Source of the DNA: Bacteroidota bacterium
GTDB taxonomy: Bacteria > Bacteroidota > Bacteroidia > Chitinophagales > Chitinophagaceae
Direction of reading: 5' to 3'
Assembly (NCBI GenBank): GCA_018267705.1
Contig: JAFDXX010000013.1
Location: 1-64,000 of the forward strand
Length of the DNA stretch: 64,000 nucleotides
Positions 33,615-42,983 of the stretch are shown here, in pieces. Every line of letters starts with the position of its first letter. Within the stretch, counting starts at the first letter, position 1. The position numbers and the translations under genes were made by a program. The notes beneath the pieces are model-generated. The model searched no databases. It was not told where the DNA came from and saw only the letters and a list, made by a program, of their open reading frames with translations.

Positions 33615-36614
33615 ATGAATGTAAAACGACTGCTTGCACTAGTGCTGCCGCTACTATGGTTTAGTATAGCCACTTTTGCACAAGAAAAAACAGTTACCGG
33701 AAAAGTAACTGATTTAAAAACCGGAAGCCCAATAGCAGGAGCTTCTGTATTAGTTAAAGGAACAAAATTAGGAACCTCAACAGCTGCCGATGGCTCATTT
33801 ACTTTAAAAACCCCCTCATCCGCAAAAACATTAGTTATTTCGTCTATTGGTTATGCTAATAAAGAAATAGCGATTGGGTCAGGATCTATTAATGTAATGC
33901 TCGAAGAAACAAGTTTAAATTTAAACGAAGTAGTAGTGATTGGATATGGTACTACTCGTAAAAAAGATCTTACAGGATCTGTAGCAGTTGTAACCACTAA
34001 AGATTTTAATAAAGGAGTTATTGCAACCCCCGAGCAATTAATTGCAGGAAAGGTTGCCGGTGTACAAGTTACTTCAAATAGCGGAGCTCCGGGTAGTGGA
34101 AGCACTATTCGTATTAGAGGCGGATCTTCATTATCTGCCAGCAACTCTCCGTTAATTGTAATTGATGGAGTTCCACTAAGTAATAATGGAATAAGTGGCG
34201 TTGCTAATCCTTTATCATTAATTAACCCAAATGATATAGAAAGTTTTAATATATTAAAAGATGCATCTGCTACTGCTATTTATGGTGCAAGAGGCTCAAA
34301 TGGTGTAATTATTATTACAACTAAAAAAGGAAAAAGCGGTAAACCGGTTTTTAATTTTTCAACGCAGGCAAGCTTTTCAACTTTAGGAAAAAAAGTAGAT
34401 GTATTAAGTGCAGATCAGTTTCGTAATTATGTAAACGCTACAGGATCTAATGCTTTTAAAGCATTAATGGGAAATGCAAGTACAGATTGGCAAAACCAAA
34501 TTTATCAAACAGCATTTGCCAGTGATAATAATTTAAGTGTATCAGGCACTATTAAATCAATCAAAATGCCGTATCGTATTTCTGGTGGTTTTTTAAATCA
34601 AGATGGTATTTTGAAAACAGGAAATATTCAGCGTACAACTTTATCTATAAATGTTTCACCTAAATTTTTTGATGATCATTTAACAGTGAATTTAAGTTTA
34701 TTAGGTGCAGTAAGTAATAACAGATTTGCTAACGAAGGTGCAATTGGTGCAGCTGTAACATTCGACCCAACACAACCCGTATATTCAGGAAATAAAAGAT
34801 ATGGAGGTTATTGGGAATGGCTTGACCCTACAACCGCATCTGGTTTAAAAAGTTTAACACCCAGAAATCCTGTAGGCCTTTTAATGTTACGTAATGATAA
34901 AAGTACTGTACAAAGAAGTGTAGGTAGTGCACAAATAGATTATAAATTCCATTTCTTACCAGATTTACATGCTAAAGTAAATGTGATGTATGATTTATCA
35001 AAAGGAGAAGGAACAGTATATGTTTCAGATAGTGCAGCAAGTTCTTATTATCGTGCACAAGATGCAAGTAATAATTACAAAAGCGGCCAAAACACACAAT
35101 ACAAACAAATAACTTCTAACAAATTTTTACAAGCCTATTTAAATTATACAAAAGATATCAAATCAATAAACAGTCGTGTTGATATTACCGGAGGTTATGA
35201 ATACAATGATTACTTAACTACTAATTACAACTTTGCAGATTTTTTTGCCGATGGTACTAAAGTAAAAAATTCAGACCCCACCTATCCTTATAACGAACCA
35301 CGCAACACTATTATCTCTTACTTTGGAAGATTATTTTATGCATATAAAAATAAATATATGCTAACTGCAACTATTCGTAGAGATGGTTCTTCAAGATTTA
35401 GTCCTGCATATAGGTTTGCAAACTTCCCTTCAGCTGCATTTGCATGGAATATAAAAGAGGAATCTTTTATGAAAAATTTGAGAGTAATAAGTGAGTTAAA
35501 ACTTCGCCTAGGTTATGGTATTACCGGACAACAAGATGGTATTGGAAATTATGATTATATTTCTTATTACAGCTTAAGTAATACAACAGCTCGATATCAA
35601 TTAGGCGATACATTCTATCAAATGTATAGACCGGGCGGATATTATGCCAATCGTAAATGGGAGCAAACACAAACCTATAATGTTGCTTTAGATTTTGGAA
35701 TATTAAATAATAGAATAAACGGTACCATAGAAGCATATTATAAAAACACAACCGATTTATTAAATGCAGTTACACAACCTGCATTATCTAACTTCTCAAA
35801 CACTATAGTTGCTAATATAGGAAGCATGGAAAATAGAGGAGTAGAAATTACCGTAAATACAATTCCTGTTCAAACAAAAGATATAAGATGGGATTTTGGT
35901 TTTAACATTACCTATAATGAAAATAAAATAACCAAACTAACCGTTTCCAACGATCCTAATTATCCCGGAGCTTTAACAGGAGGAATTTCCGGCGGTACAG
36001 GTAATACCATACAAATTAATGCAGTTGGATATCCTCGCAATTCATTTTATGTATATCAACAAGTGTATGATAAATTAGGTAATCCTATTGATAATTTATT
36101 TGCCGATAGAAATAGAGACGGAATTGTTAATGATAAAGATTTATACAAATACAAAAGTCCTGACCCTGTTGTGTTTTTAGGTATTAATTCAAACCTTACC
36201 TATCACAAATGGAGCGGCGGTTTTGTAATGCGTGCAAATATTGGTAACTATATGTATAACAACGTTGCATCAAGCACAGGTGTTGCAAGAAATATTTTAA
36301 ACCCACTTGGTTTTTTAGCTAATGGATCTTCTGATTTATTAAAAACAAATTTTAGTGGTAACGGTTCACAATATTTCTTATCAGATTATTACGTACAAAA
36401 CGCTTCATTCTTAAGAATGGATAATATAAACATTAACTACAATTTTGGAAAAGTATTAAATAACAAAGCCAATTTAAGAGTAGGTGTTTTTGTACAAAAT
36501 GCGTTTGTTATTACCAATTATAAAGGTGTTGATCCTGAAATTAATGGTGGTATAGACAACAGTTTTTATCCACGTCCAAGAATATTTGCCTTAAGTGCAA
36601 ATATTGATTTTTAA
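33615..36614 (+). CDS. susC: SusC-like TonB-dependent outer-membrane transporter
   Basis: SusC forms the barrel that imports oligosaccharides using TonB energy. The 999-aa precursor has a Sec signal (ending 'IATFAQ', about residue 22), a carboxypeptidase-regulatory-like beta-sandwich ('VTGKVTDLKTGSPIAGASV', residues about 27-45), a plug domain starting 'LNEVVVIGYGTTRKKDLTGSV' (the SusC signature), and 'DASATAIYGARGSNGVIIITTKKG' inside it, then a barrel ending in an aromatic Phe ('FALSANIDF'). Length is typical. SusD follows after 30 bases. Substrate is inferred from the neighbouring amylase to be starch-like glucan. Confidence 0.95.
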   Translation: MNVKRLLALVLPLLWFSIATFAQEKTVTGKVTDLKTGSPIAGASVLVKGTKLGTSTAADGSFTLKTPSSAKTLVISSIGYANKEIAIGSGSINVMLEETSLNLNEVVVIGYGTTRKKDLTGSVAVVTTKDFNKGVIATPEQLIAGKVAGVQVTSNSGAPGSGSTIRIRGGSSLSASNSPLIVIDGVPLSNNGISGVANPLSLINPNDIESFNILKDASATAIYGARGSNGVIIITTKKGKSGKPVFNFSTQASFSTLGKKVDVLSADQFRNYVNATGSNAFKALMGNASTDWQNQIYQTAFASDNNLSVSGTIKSIKMPYRISGGFLNQDGILKTGNIQRTTLSINVSPKFFDDHLTVNLSLLGAVSNNRFANEGAIGAAVTFDPTQPVYSGNKRYGGYWEWLDPTTASGLKSLTPRNPVGLLMLRNDKSTVQRSVGSAQIDYKFHFLPDLHAKVNVMYDLSKGEGTVYVSDSAASSYYRAQDASNNYKSGQNTQYKQITSNKFLQAYLNYTKDIKSINSRVDITGGYEYNDYLTTNYNFADFFADGTKVKNSDPTYPYNEPRNTIISYFGRLFYAYKNKYMLTATIRRDGSSRFSPAYRFANFPSAAFAWNIKEESFMKNLRVISELKLRLGYGITGQQDGIGNYDYISYYSLSNTTARYQLGDTFYQMYRPGGYYANRKWEQTQTYNVALDFGILNNRINGTIEAYYKNTTDLLNAVTQPALSNFSNTIVANIGSMENRGVEITVNTIPVQTKDIRWDFGFNITYNENKITKLTVSNDPNYPGALTGGISGGTGNTIQINAVGYPRNSFYVYQQVYDKLGNPIDNLFADRNRDGIVNDKDLYKYKSPDPVVFLGINSNLTYHKWSGGFVMRANIGNYMYNNVASSTGVARNILNPLGFLANGSSDLLKTNFSGNGSQYFLSDYYVQNASFLRMDNININYNFGKVLNNKANLRVGVFVQNAFVITNYKGVDPEINGGIDNSFYPRPRIFALSANIDF

Positions 36615-36644
36615 TTCAGTTAAAACACATTAAATAAAATAATT

Positions 36645-38234
36645 ATGAAAAATAATATTCTAAAAAAATGGTTGGTTACAGGGCTAATAGCAGGGTTATT
36701 GGTTTCTTGTCAAAAAAACCTTGATCTAACACCAACTAATGATGTTACTGCTGCCAATGTTTACAGTACATCGGCAGGGTACAAGCAAGCTTTTGCAAAA
36801 GTTTACGGAAGTTTTGCATTAACGGGAAATGCAGGCCCCGCAGGCAATGGAGATGTACAAGGAATTGATGAAGGTACTTCAGATTTTTTCCGGTTATATT
36901 GGAAAGCACAAGAATTAAGCACAGATGAAGCCGTTGTAGCATGGGGAGACCCCGGTATTCAAGATTTTCATAAAATGAACTGGACTTCCGATAATCCAAT
37001 GTTAAAAGGAGTTTATTATCGTTCAGCGTATCAAATTACATTGTGTAATGATTTTATTAATCAATGTTCTGATGCAAATTTAACAAGCAGAGGTATTACA
37101 GGTGCTTCTGCCGATTCTATTCGTAAATACAAAGCTGAAGCAAGATTTTTAAGAGCGTATCAATACTCTATATTAATGGATTTGTTTGGTAATCCTCCTT
37201 TTGCAACAGAAAATGATCCAATAGGAACTTTTCTTCCAAAACAAATTAAACGTGCAGATTTATTTACATATATAGAAGCAGAATTAAAAGCTATTGATGC
37301 AGATTTATTGGCACCCAGAACAAACGAATATGGCCGTGCTGATAAAGCAGCAGCATGGGCATTATTGGCAAGAATATATTTAAATGCTCAAGTTTATACA
37401 GGTACTGCAAGATGGACAGATGCCATTACCTATGCCTCAAAAGTTATTGGTGCAGGGTATACCTTAACACCTAACTATGGTTGGTTAATGTTGGCCGATA
37501 ATGATTTAAATGCCAATGAATTTATTTTTACAATTAATTACGATGGAACTAGAACACAAACATACGGAGGCACTACCTTCTTAACACACGCAGCAGTTGG
37601 TGGTTCTATGACAGCTTCAAACTATGGTATTGATGGAGGTTGGGGTGGTATTCGTTGCACAAAAAAATTACCTCAATTATTTCCCGATGTTACAGGCACT
37701 GCCGATAAACGCTCTCAGTTTTACACAAGTGGCCAAAACTTAGATATTAATGATTTAACCGTTTTTACAGATGGCTATGCTGTAACTAAATTTAGAAACA
37801 AAAAAAGAGGCGGAGCTGTGGGGTCTAGCGTAACTTTTGTAGATATTGATATGCCAATATTTAGATTACCCGAAATGTATTTTATTTATGCCGAAGCTGT
37901 TTTACGTGGAGGTGCAGGTGGAGATGTGAGCACAGCCCTTGGATACATAAATGCAATTAGACAAAGAGCGTATGGTAACACGTCTGGCAATATTACAGGC
38001 ATACAACTTACTACAGATTTTATTTTAGATGAACGTTCAAGAGAATTGTATTGGGAAGGCTTTCGCCGTACAGATTTAATTCGCTACGGAAAATTTACAA
38101 CCAATACGTATTTGTGGCCATGGAAAGGAGGTGTAAAAGATGGTACTGCTGTTGATGATTTTAGAAACCTTTATCCTTTACCATCAGCAGATGTATCTGC
38201 CAACACCAACCTAAAACAAAATACCGGATATTAA
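36645..38234 (+). CDS. susD: SusD-like glycan-binding lipoprotein
   Basis: SusD caps the SusC barrel on the outside and binds the oligosaccharide. The 529-aa precursor has a lipobox 'LLVSC' (Cys about residue 22) and the usual 'LDLTPTNDVTAANVYSTSAGY' start. TPR-like helices follow, including 'RKYKAEARFLRAYQYSILMDLFGNPP' and 'ADKAAAWALLARIYLNAQVY', and the C-terminal RagB/SusD motif 'LDERSRELYWEGFRRTDLIRYGKF'. Aromatic residues for glycan stacking are numerous. It lies between susC and susE in one run with gaps of 30-35 bases. Confidence 0.95.
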   Translation: MKNNILKKWLVTGLIAGLLVSCQKNLDLTPTNDVTAANVYSTSAGYKQAFAKVYGSFALTGNAGPAGNGDVQGIDEGTSDFFRLYWKAQELSTDEAVVAWGDPGIQDFHKMNWTSDNPMLKGVYYRSAYQITLCNDFINQCSDANLTSRGITGASADSIRKYKAEARFLRAYQYSILMDLFGNPPFATENDPIGTFLPKQIKRADLFTYIEAELKAIDADLLAPRTNEYGRADKAAAWALLARIYLNAQVYTGTARWTDAITYASKVIGAGYTLTPNYGWLMLADNDLNANEFIFTINYDGTRTQTYGGTTFLTHAAVGGSMTASNYGIDGGWGGIRCTKKLPQLFPDVTGTADKRSQFYTSGQNLDINDLTVFTDGYAVTKFRNKKRGGAVGSSVTFVDIDMPIFRLPEMYFIYAEAVLRGGAGGDVSTALGYINAIRQRAYGNTSGNITGIQLTTDFILDERSRELYWEGFRRTDLIRYGKFTTNTYLWPWKGGVKDGTAVDDFRNLYPLPSADVSANTNLKQNTGY

Positions 38235-38267
38235 TAATAAATATATTATATTTTAAAATAAATTATT

Positions 38268-39107
38268 ATGAAAAAATTATTAACCAGCCTCTTATTGCTA
38301 AGTACAGCGGCAAGCATGTTGTGGTCTTGCCAAAAAGATCAGGCAATGGAAGTATATCAGGGCGGTACCGCTCCGGTATTATCAGCCTCAGTTAGCACAA
38401 CCATTCCTTTAGCTTATAGTACTGCTTCTAACGAAGCCGTAAAACTTTCTTGGACAAACCCTGCATATCAATTTGCATCAGGTGTTAGTTCGCAAGATGT
38501 ATCTTATTTAATGGAAATAGATACTAGCGGAGCAAACTTCACCAACCCCAATAAAAAAACACTTTCATTCAGTAAAGATTTAAGTGTATCAATTTCTCAA
38601 AGCAGCTTAAACGATTATTTATTAAACCAGTTGTTGTTAAATACTACAATGGCTCATAATATTGAAATAAGAGTTACGGCAACACTTAATAATACAACTG
38701 CTACCAAATTAGTTTCAAACGTTTTAAAATTTGCAGTAACTCCATACGCTATTCCTCCAAAAGTAACACCTCCTGTAACAGGTAATTTATATTTGGTTGG
38801 AAGTGCAACTGCAGGTGGTTGGAGCAATCCGGTACCCGTACCAAGCCAACAATTTACTAAAGTAAGTACTACATTTTATACCATTACAGTTAACCTTATT
38901 GGTGGTCAAGAATATTTATTTCTTCCATTAAACGGAGATTGGGGCCACAAGTTTGCTTGTAATAAAACAACATCCCCTCCTGATGGAAATATTGGTGGAG
39001 ATTTTGGTTATGATTGGAATGATAACTTTCCGGGCCCAACAGCAAGTGGAACATATAAAATTGATGTAGATTTTCAGAGAGGAAAATTCATAGTAACCAA
39101 ACAATAA
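38268..39107 (+). CDS. susE: SusE-like starch-binding lipoprotein
   Basis: The 279-aa precursor has a lipobox 'MLWSC' (Cys about residue 21) followed by Gln-Lys-Asp-Gln, similar to surface-export signals of Bacteroidota lipoproteins. The N-terminal SusE domain (about 30-160; 'VKLSWTNPAYQF', 'YLMEIDTSGANF') is followed by one carbohydrate-binding module (about 170-279; 'LYLVGSATAGGWSNPVPVPSQQF', 'PLNGDWGHKFAC', 'YKIDVDFQRGKFIV'). B. thetaiotaomicron SusE has two such modules after the SusE domain, so this is a shorter version. It is clearly paralogous with the next gene. Confidence 0.85.
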   Translation: MKKLLTSLLLLSTAASMLWSCQKDQAMEVYQGGTAPVLSASVSTTIPLAYSTASNEAVKLSWTNPAYQFASGVSSQDVSYLMEIDTSGANFTNPNKKTLSFSKDLSVSISQSSLNDYLLNQLLLNTTMAHNIEIRVTATLNNTTATKLVSNVLKFAVTPYAIPPKVTPPVTGNLYLVGSATAGGWSNPVPVPSQQFTKVSTTFYTITVNLIGGQEYLFLPLNGDWGHKFACNKTTSPPDGNIGGDFGYDWNDNFPGPTASGTYKIDVDFQRGKFIVTKQ

Positions 39108-39132
39108 CGTTTCAAAACTTAAATAATAAGAT

Positions 39133-40545
39133 ATGAAAAATATTTTTAAATTATTAACCTTCGCATTTTTGGCAACAATATTTTTTGTGGCCTGCGAAAA
39201 AAAGATTGGCGATTTGCCGGTATACGCAAATGGTACGGCAGTAACTTTATCTGCATCTGCAGCTACTATTGCTCCGGCTGTTTCTGATTCAGATAAAGTA
39301 GCACTAACATTAACCTGGAGTAATCCAAATTATTCTGTTGATTCTTCTACTGTAAAATATATTATTGAAATAGATTCATCAGGAAGAAATTTTGCGAAAG
39401 AAACTACTACTACCGTAATTGGTATGCGTACCGCTTCTTTTACAGCCAAACAATTAAACACCATTTTATTAAGTTATGGGTTTGCTTACAATACCGCTTA
39501 TAATATTGATGTTAGAATTACATCTTCTCAAGGCAATAATAATGAGCAGTTAAAATCAAACACACTTGTAATTAATTTTAAAACCTACTTAATACCTCCC
39601 AAAGTACAAGTACCTTCTTCCGGAAAATTATTTTTAGTAGGAGATGCTTCTGCAGGAGGATGGAATAATCCGGTACCTGTACCAACACAACAGTTTACAC
39701 AATTAAACACTACAACTTATCAAGGAACTTTTTATTTAAACGGAGGGAAAAACTATTTATTATTACCTGTAAATGGAGATTGGAGCAGCAAATATGCAGT
39801 TGCAGACGCTAGCGTAGCAGGGTTAAGTGCAGGTGGAGATTTTGGATTTTATACTTCAGGCGGAAGCAATATACCATCTCCGGCAGCAACAGGTATGTAC
39901 ACTATAACGGTAGATTTTCAAAAAGGAAAATTTACAGTGGTACCTGTAAAAGTGTTTGGGTTATTATATGCTCCCGGCGATTATCAAGGATGGAATCCTG
40001 CAAATGCAGGCTCTTTAGCTTCTGTAAACAATGATGGAACTTATGAAGGATATTTAAATATAACAACAACCGGAGGATTTAAATTTACCAGTGTTCCTAC
40101 ATGGAGCGGTACGAATTATGGCGATGCAGGCGGAGGCAATTTAAGTACAACCGGGGGGGGCAATTTAAATGTGCCGGCTGCAGGGTATTATTATTTAACA
40201 GCTAATACTAATACCAATAAGTGGACGGCAACTCAAATAAGCTGGAGTTTAATTGGCAGTTTTGCTGCCAGTGGTTGGAGTACAGATGTGCCTATGACAT
40301 ATAATGCTGGTACAAATACATGGACAGGAACTATTACAGTAGCAGCAGGAGATCAATTTAAATTTCGTGCAAATAATGGTTGGACTATTAATTTAGGCGA
40401 TGCCGGCGGATCTGCAATTGGCACACTATCATATGGCGGAAATAATATTGGTGATGCAAGCAAAAACAGTGCATTAACGGCAGGCACTAAAACTGTTACT
40501 TTAAATTTAAGTAATTCCGGTTATTATACTTATAGTGTTCAATAA
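39133..40545 (+). CDS. susF: SusF-like multi-module starch-binding lipoprotein
   Basis: The 470-aa precursor has a lipobox 'FFVAC' (Cys about residue 21). It repeats the SusE layout: an N-terminal SusE domain (about 30-155, 'LTLTWSNPNYSV', 'YIIEIDSSGRNF') and a module closely like that of the upstream gene ('LFLVGDASAGGWNNPVPVPTQQF'), then two more modules of related type: 'LYAPGDYQGWNPANAG' (about 275-365) and 'SLIGSFAASGWSTDVPM' (about 374-470). Three modules match classical SusF. A run of eight G falls in codons 341-343. Last gene of the locus; a terminator follows. Confidence 0.87.
   Translation: MKNIFKLLTFAFLATIFFVACEKKIGDLPVYANGTAVTLSASAATIAPAVSDSDKVALTLTWSNPNYSVDSSTVKYIIEIDSSGRNFAKETTTTVIGMRTASFTAKQLNTILLSYGFAYNTAYNIDVRITSSQGNNNEQLKSNTLVINFKTYLIPPKVQVPSSGKLFLVGDASAGGWNNPVPVPTQQFTQLNTTTYQGTFYLNGGKNYLLLPVNGDWSSKYAVADASVAGLSAGGDFGFYTSGGSNIPSPAATGMYTITVDFQKGKFTVVPVKVFGLLYAPGDYQGWNPANAGSLASVNNDGTYEGYLNITTTGGFKFTSVPTWSGTNYGDAGGGNLSTTGGGNLNVPAAGYYYLTANTNTNKWTATQISWSLIGSFAASGWSTDVPMTYNAGTNTWTGTITVAAGDQFKFRANNGWTINLGDAGGSAIGTLSYGGNNIGDASKNSALTAGTKTVTLNLSNSGYYTYSVQ
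40153..40160 (+). repeat. Homopolymeric G8 tract inside susF
   Basis: Eight consecutive G within an AT-rich genome encode Gly341-Gly343 of SusF. A slip by one base would shift frame and remove the last binding module. The tract follows a near-repeat (GGAGGCAATTTAA, GGGGGCAATTTAA). Confidence 0.7.
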
Positions 40546-40579
40546 GTAAGGTTTAGTTTTTCAGTATTGTGTTTTTTAT

Positions 40580-40607
40580 GGGCAGCATTTATGCTGCCCT
40601 TCTTTTT
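40580..40607 (+). terminator. Rho-independent terminator of the Sus locus
   Basis: GGGCAGCA (40580-40587) and TGCTGCCC (40592-40599) form a perfect GC-rich stem with a 4-base loop, followed by TTCTTTTT. It lies 34 bases after the susF stop. Confidence 0.92.
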
Positions 40608-40658
40608 ATAAGCTTATACAAACAAACATTTCTTACATTGCAACAATAAATATTCTAT

Positions 40659-41534
40659 ATGTTATATTCAATGACGGGTTATGGAAGAGCAGAAAAAACA
40701 ATTGGCGAAAAAACTTTTTTAATAGAAGTACGCTCTTTAAACGGAAAGCAATTTGATTTACGATTGTTAATGCCTCCTTTATTAAAACCATACGAAATTG
40801 AAATTAGAAATATTTTAAATGAAGGGTTAGAACGTGGAAGCATAGAGTGTTCTATTAACATTAAACAAAGCGGTAAAGCAAAACCCGTTGTTATTAATAC
40901 AGATTTATTAAAAGCCTATTACCAATCGGTTACAGATGTTGCCAAAGAAATTAATGCACCGGTAAATGATTTGTTGGCCGCCGTTTTACGGTTACCCGAA
41001 GTAGTTGTAAACTCAACCGAAATATTAACCGAAACCGATTGGGTAGAACTTGAAAAATTATTGCAAGAAGCCATTAATTTATTAAACAAACATAGAGCAG
41101 AAGAAGGAGCAAATTTAGAAATAGATTTGTTGGAAAGGCTTGCTAATATTAATGTACAGCAAGAAGCTATAATAGTTTTAGAACCTAAAAGACGACAAAA
41201 AATAAAAGACGGATTAAGAAAAATTTTAGAAGACAATGTAGGAACAGATAAATACGATGCCAACCGCTTAGAACAAGAATTAATTTATTATATAGAAAAA
41301 ATTGATATAAGCGAAGAGCAAGTACGATTGAAAAATCATTGCAATTATTTTAAATCTATTTTAGAAGGAAAAGAAAAAAGCAAAGGCAAAAAACTATCTT
41401 TTATTTTGCAAGAATTTGGTAGAGAAATTAACACTACCGGATCAAAAGCGTATGATGCCGAAATTCAAAAATGTGTTGTATTAATGAAAGATGAATTAGA
41501 AAAAGCCAAAGAACAAATTTTAAATGTTTTATAA
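40659..41534 (+). CDS. yicC: YicC-family endoribonuclease
   Basis: YicC/YloC proteins are RNA-binding endoribonucleases that act in RNA turnover. The 291-aa protein starts near the canonical 'SMTGYGRAEK' (residues 4-13), has 'IEVRSLNGKQFDLRLLMPPLLKPYE', a helical middle rich in Glu and Lys, and the conserved C-terminal block 'DKYDANRLEQELIYYIEKIDISEEQVRLKNH..YF', 'GKKLSFILQEFGREINTTGSKA'. All blocks are present and length is standard. First of four rightward genes: yicC, gldH, histidine kinase, response regulator; the gldH start follows after 19 bases. Confidence 0.92.
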   Translation: MLYSMTGYGRAEKTIGEKTFLIEVRSLNGKQFDLRLLMPPLLKPYEIEIRNILNEGLERGSIECSINIKQSGKAKPVVINTDLLKAYYQSVTDVAKEINAPVNDLLAAVLRLPEVVVNSTEILTETDWVELEKLLQEAINLLNKHRAEEGANLEIDLLERLANINVQQEAIIVLEPKRRQKIKDGLRKILEDNVGTDKYDANRLEQELIYYIEKIDISEEQVRLKNHCNYFKSILEGKEKSKGKKLSFILQEFGREINTTGSKAYDAEIQKCVVLMKDELEKAKEQILNVL

Positions 41535-41553
41535 TTTATTTCGAAAAAAAATC

Positions 41554-42009
41554 ATGAAATTATTTTTTGTAACTGCAATCTTTTCTCTTTTTATTATCTC
41601 TTGTAACACAATGGGAGTATATGAAAAAACTGTTTTCTTTCCACAACATAATTGGAAATCTGCAGACACACCCTCCTTTAATTTTACAATAGAAGATACT
41701 GCTGCATTATATAATTTATACATTGTATTAAGGCATCAAGATGCTTATGGCTTTAAAAATATTTGGTTGAATATTCATGTAAAAGATTCAGATTCTTCTT
41801 ACACTATAAAAAGAGAATTTCAATTATCAGATAATAAACATTGGTTAGGTACAACAATGGATGATATTATTGAACACAGATTAAACTTTAATACAACACC
41901 AACCAAGCTAAAAAAAGGAACTTGTACATTTACTTTACAGCAAGCAATGCGTGAAGATCCATTACAACATATTTTAAATGTTGGCATTCGTGTTGAAAAA
42001 CAACTGTAA
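41554..42009 (+). CDS. gldH: Gliding motility lipoprotein GldH
   Basis: GldH is a lipoprotein required for gliding and for the T9SS in Flavobacterium. The frame opens at 41524, but the start at 41554 gives a proper lipoprotein signal (MKLFFVTAIFSLF, lipobox Ile-Ile-Ser-Cys, Cys about residue 17), so 151 aa. The mature part matches GldH: 'FFPQHNWKSADTPSFNFTI', 'YNLYIVLRHQDAYGFKNIWLNIHV', 'HWLGTTMDDIIEHRL', 'LKKGTCTFTLQQAMREDPLQHILNVGIRVE'. The stop overlaps the histidine kinase start (TAATG), so translation is coupled. Other gld genes are absent from the window. Confidence 0.85.
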   Translation: MKLFFVTAIFSLFIISCNTMGVYEKTVFFPQHNWKSADTPSFNFTIEDTAALYNLYIVLRHQDAYGFKNIWLNIHVKDSDSSYTIKREFQLSDNKHWLGTTMDDIIEHRLNFNTTPTKLKKGTCTFTLQQAMREDPLQHILNVGIRVEKQL

Positions 42010-42983
42010 TGAAATTTTTTAAAAAACATCAATTAGCAACGGTTTCTGTAGCATATTGGTTTTTATTATTATATATGGTGGCTGCATTATTGTGGTGGTT
42101 TATAGAACTAAATAACCAGAACAATGCAATGGCTTATTACAAACTATTAGAATTAAAAAAAGATACTTCCACTTATTTAAATGATGTTGCAAAAATTGAA
42201 ACAGAACAACACCGCAAAACAATACAATATATTGGAGAAGGCATTACCTTTTTATTACTTATACTTATAGTTGCCGGCTTTGTTTACAGAATTGTAAGAA
42301 GGCAATTAAAAACATCTAAGCAACAACAAAATTTTATGATGGCAGTAACGCATGAATTAAAAACACCTATTGCCATAACACAACTTAACTTAGAAACATT
42401 ACAAAAACGAAAGTTAGATGATGAAACAAAAGAAAAATTATTAACCAATACTTTGCAAGAAGCAAACAGATTAAACAATTTGTGCAATAACATATTGTTT
42501 TCTGCTAAGTTAGATGAAGGCAAATATCACTACCATTTTCAAGAAATAGATTTAAGTAATTTATTGCAAAAAACTATTAATAATTTTTCTATAAGATTTC
42601 CTCAAAAACCTTTCACAGCAAACGTTTGCGAAGATATTGTTATTAACGGAGAAGAACTTTTATTGCAAATGTTGTTAAATAATTTAATAGAAAATGCCAT
42701 TAAATATTCTCCTAAAAATACTATTGTAAATATTTCACTTCAACAAAAAAACAATAAAATATTGTTTAGCGTTGCAGATGAAGGTATTGGCATAAAACAA
42801 GAAGAAAAGAAAAAAGTATTCGAAAAATTTTATCGTTCGGGTAGTGAAAACACACGCAAAACAAAGGGAACAGGCTTGGGTTTATATCTTTGCCATAAAA
42901 TTGTAAAAATGCACAAAGGCATTATTGCCATTACCGATAATGAACCCTGCGGAAGTATTTTTACCGTAACATTTTATATATAA
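42009..42983 (+). CDS. Membrane sensor histidine kinase
   Basis: The 324-aa kinase has two membrane segments (about residues 14-32 and 78-94) around a 45-residue periplasmic loop, then HisKA with the phosphoacceptor H115 in 'AVTHELKTPIAI' and HATPase_c with 'LLNNLIENAIKYSP' (N-box), 'VADEGIGIKQEEK' (G1) and 'GTGLGLYLCHKIV' (G2). No PAS or HAMP-like domain is obvious. It starts on the last base of the gldH stop and its own stop overlaps the response-regulator start, so it forms a two-component pair with the next gene. The signal is unknown. Confidence 0.93.
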   Translation: MKFFKKHQLATVSVAYWFLLLYMVAALLWWFIELNNQNNAMAYYKLLELKKDTSTYLNDVAKIETEQHRKTIQYIGEGITFLLLILIVAGFVYRIVRRQLKTSKQQQNFMMAVTHELKTPIAITQLNLETLQKRKLDDETKEKLLTNTLQEANRLNNLCNNILFSAKLDEGKYHYHFQEIDLSNLLQKTINNFSIRFPQKPFTANVCEDIVINGEELLLQMLLNNLIENAIKYSPKNTIVNISLQQKNNKILFSVADEGIGIKQEEKKKVFEKFYRSGSENTRKTKGTGLGLYLCHKIVKMHKGIIAITDNEPCGSIFTVTFYI

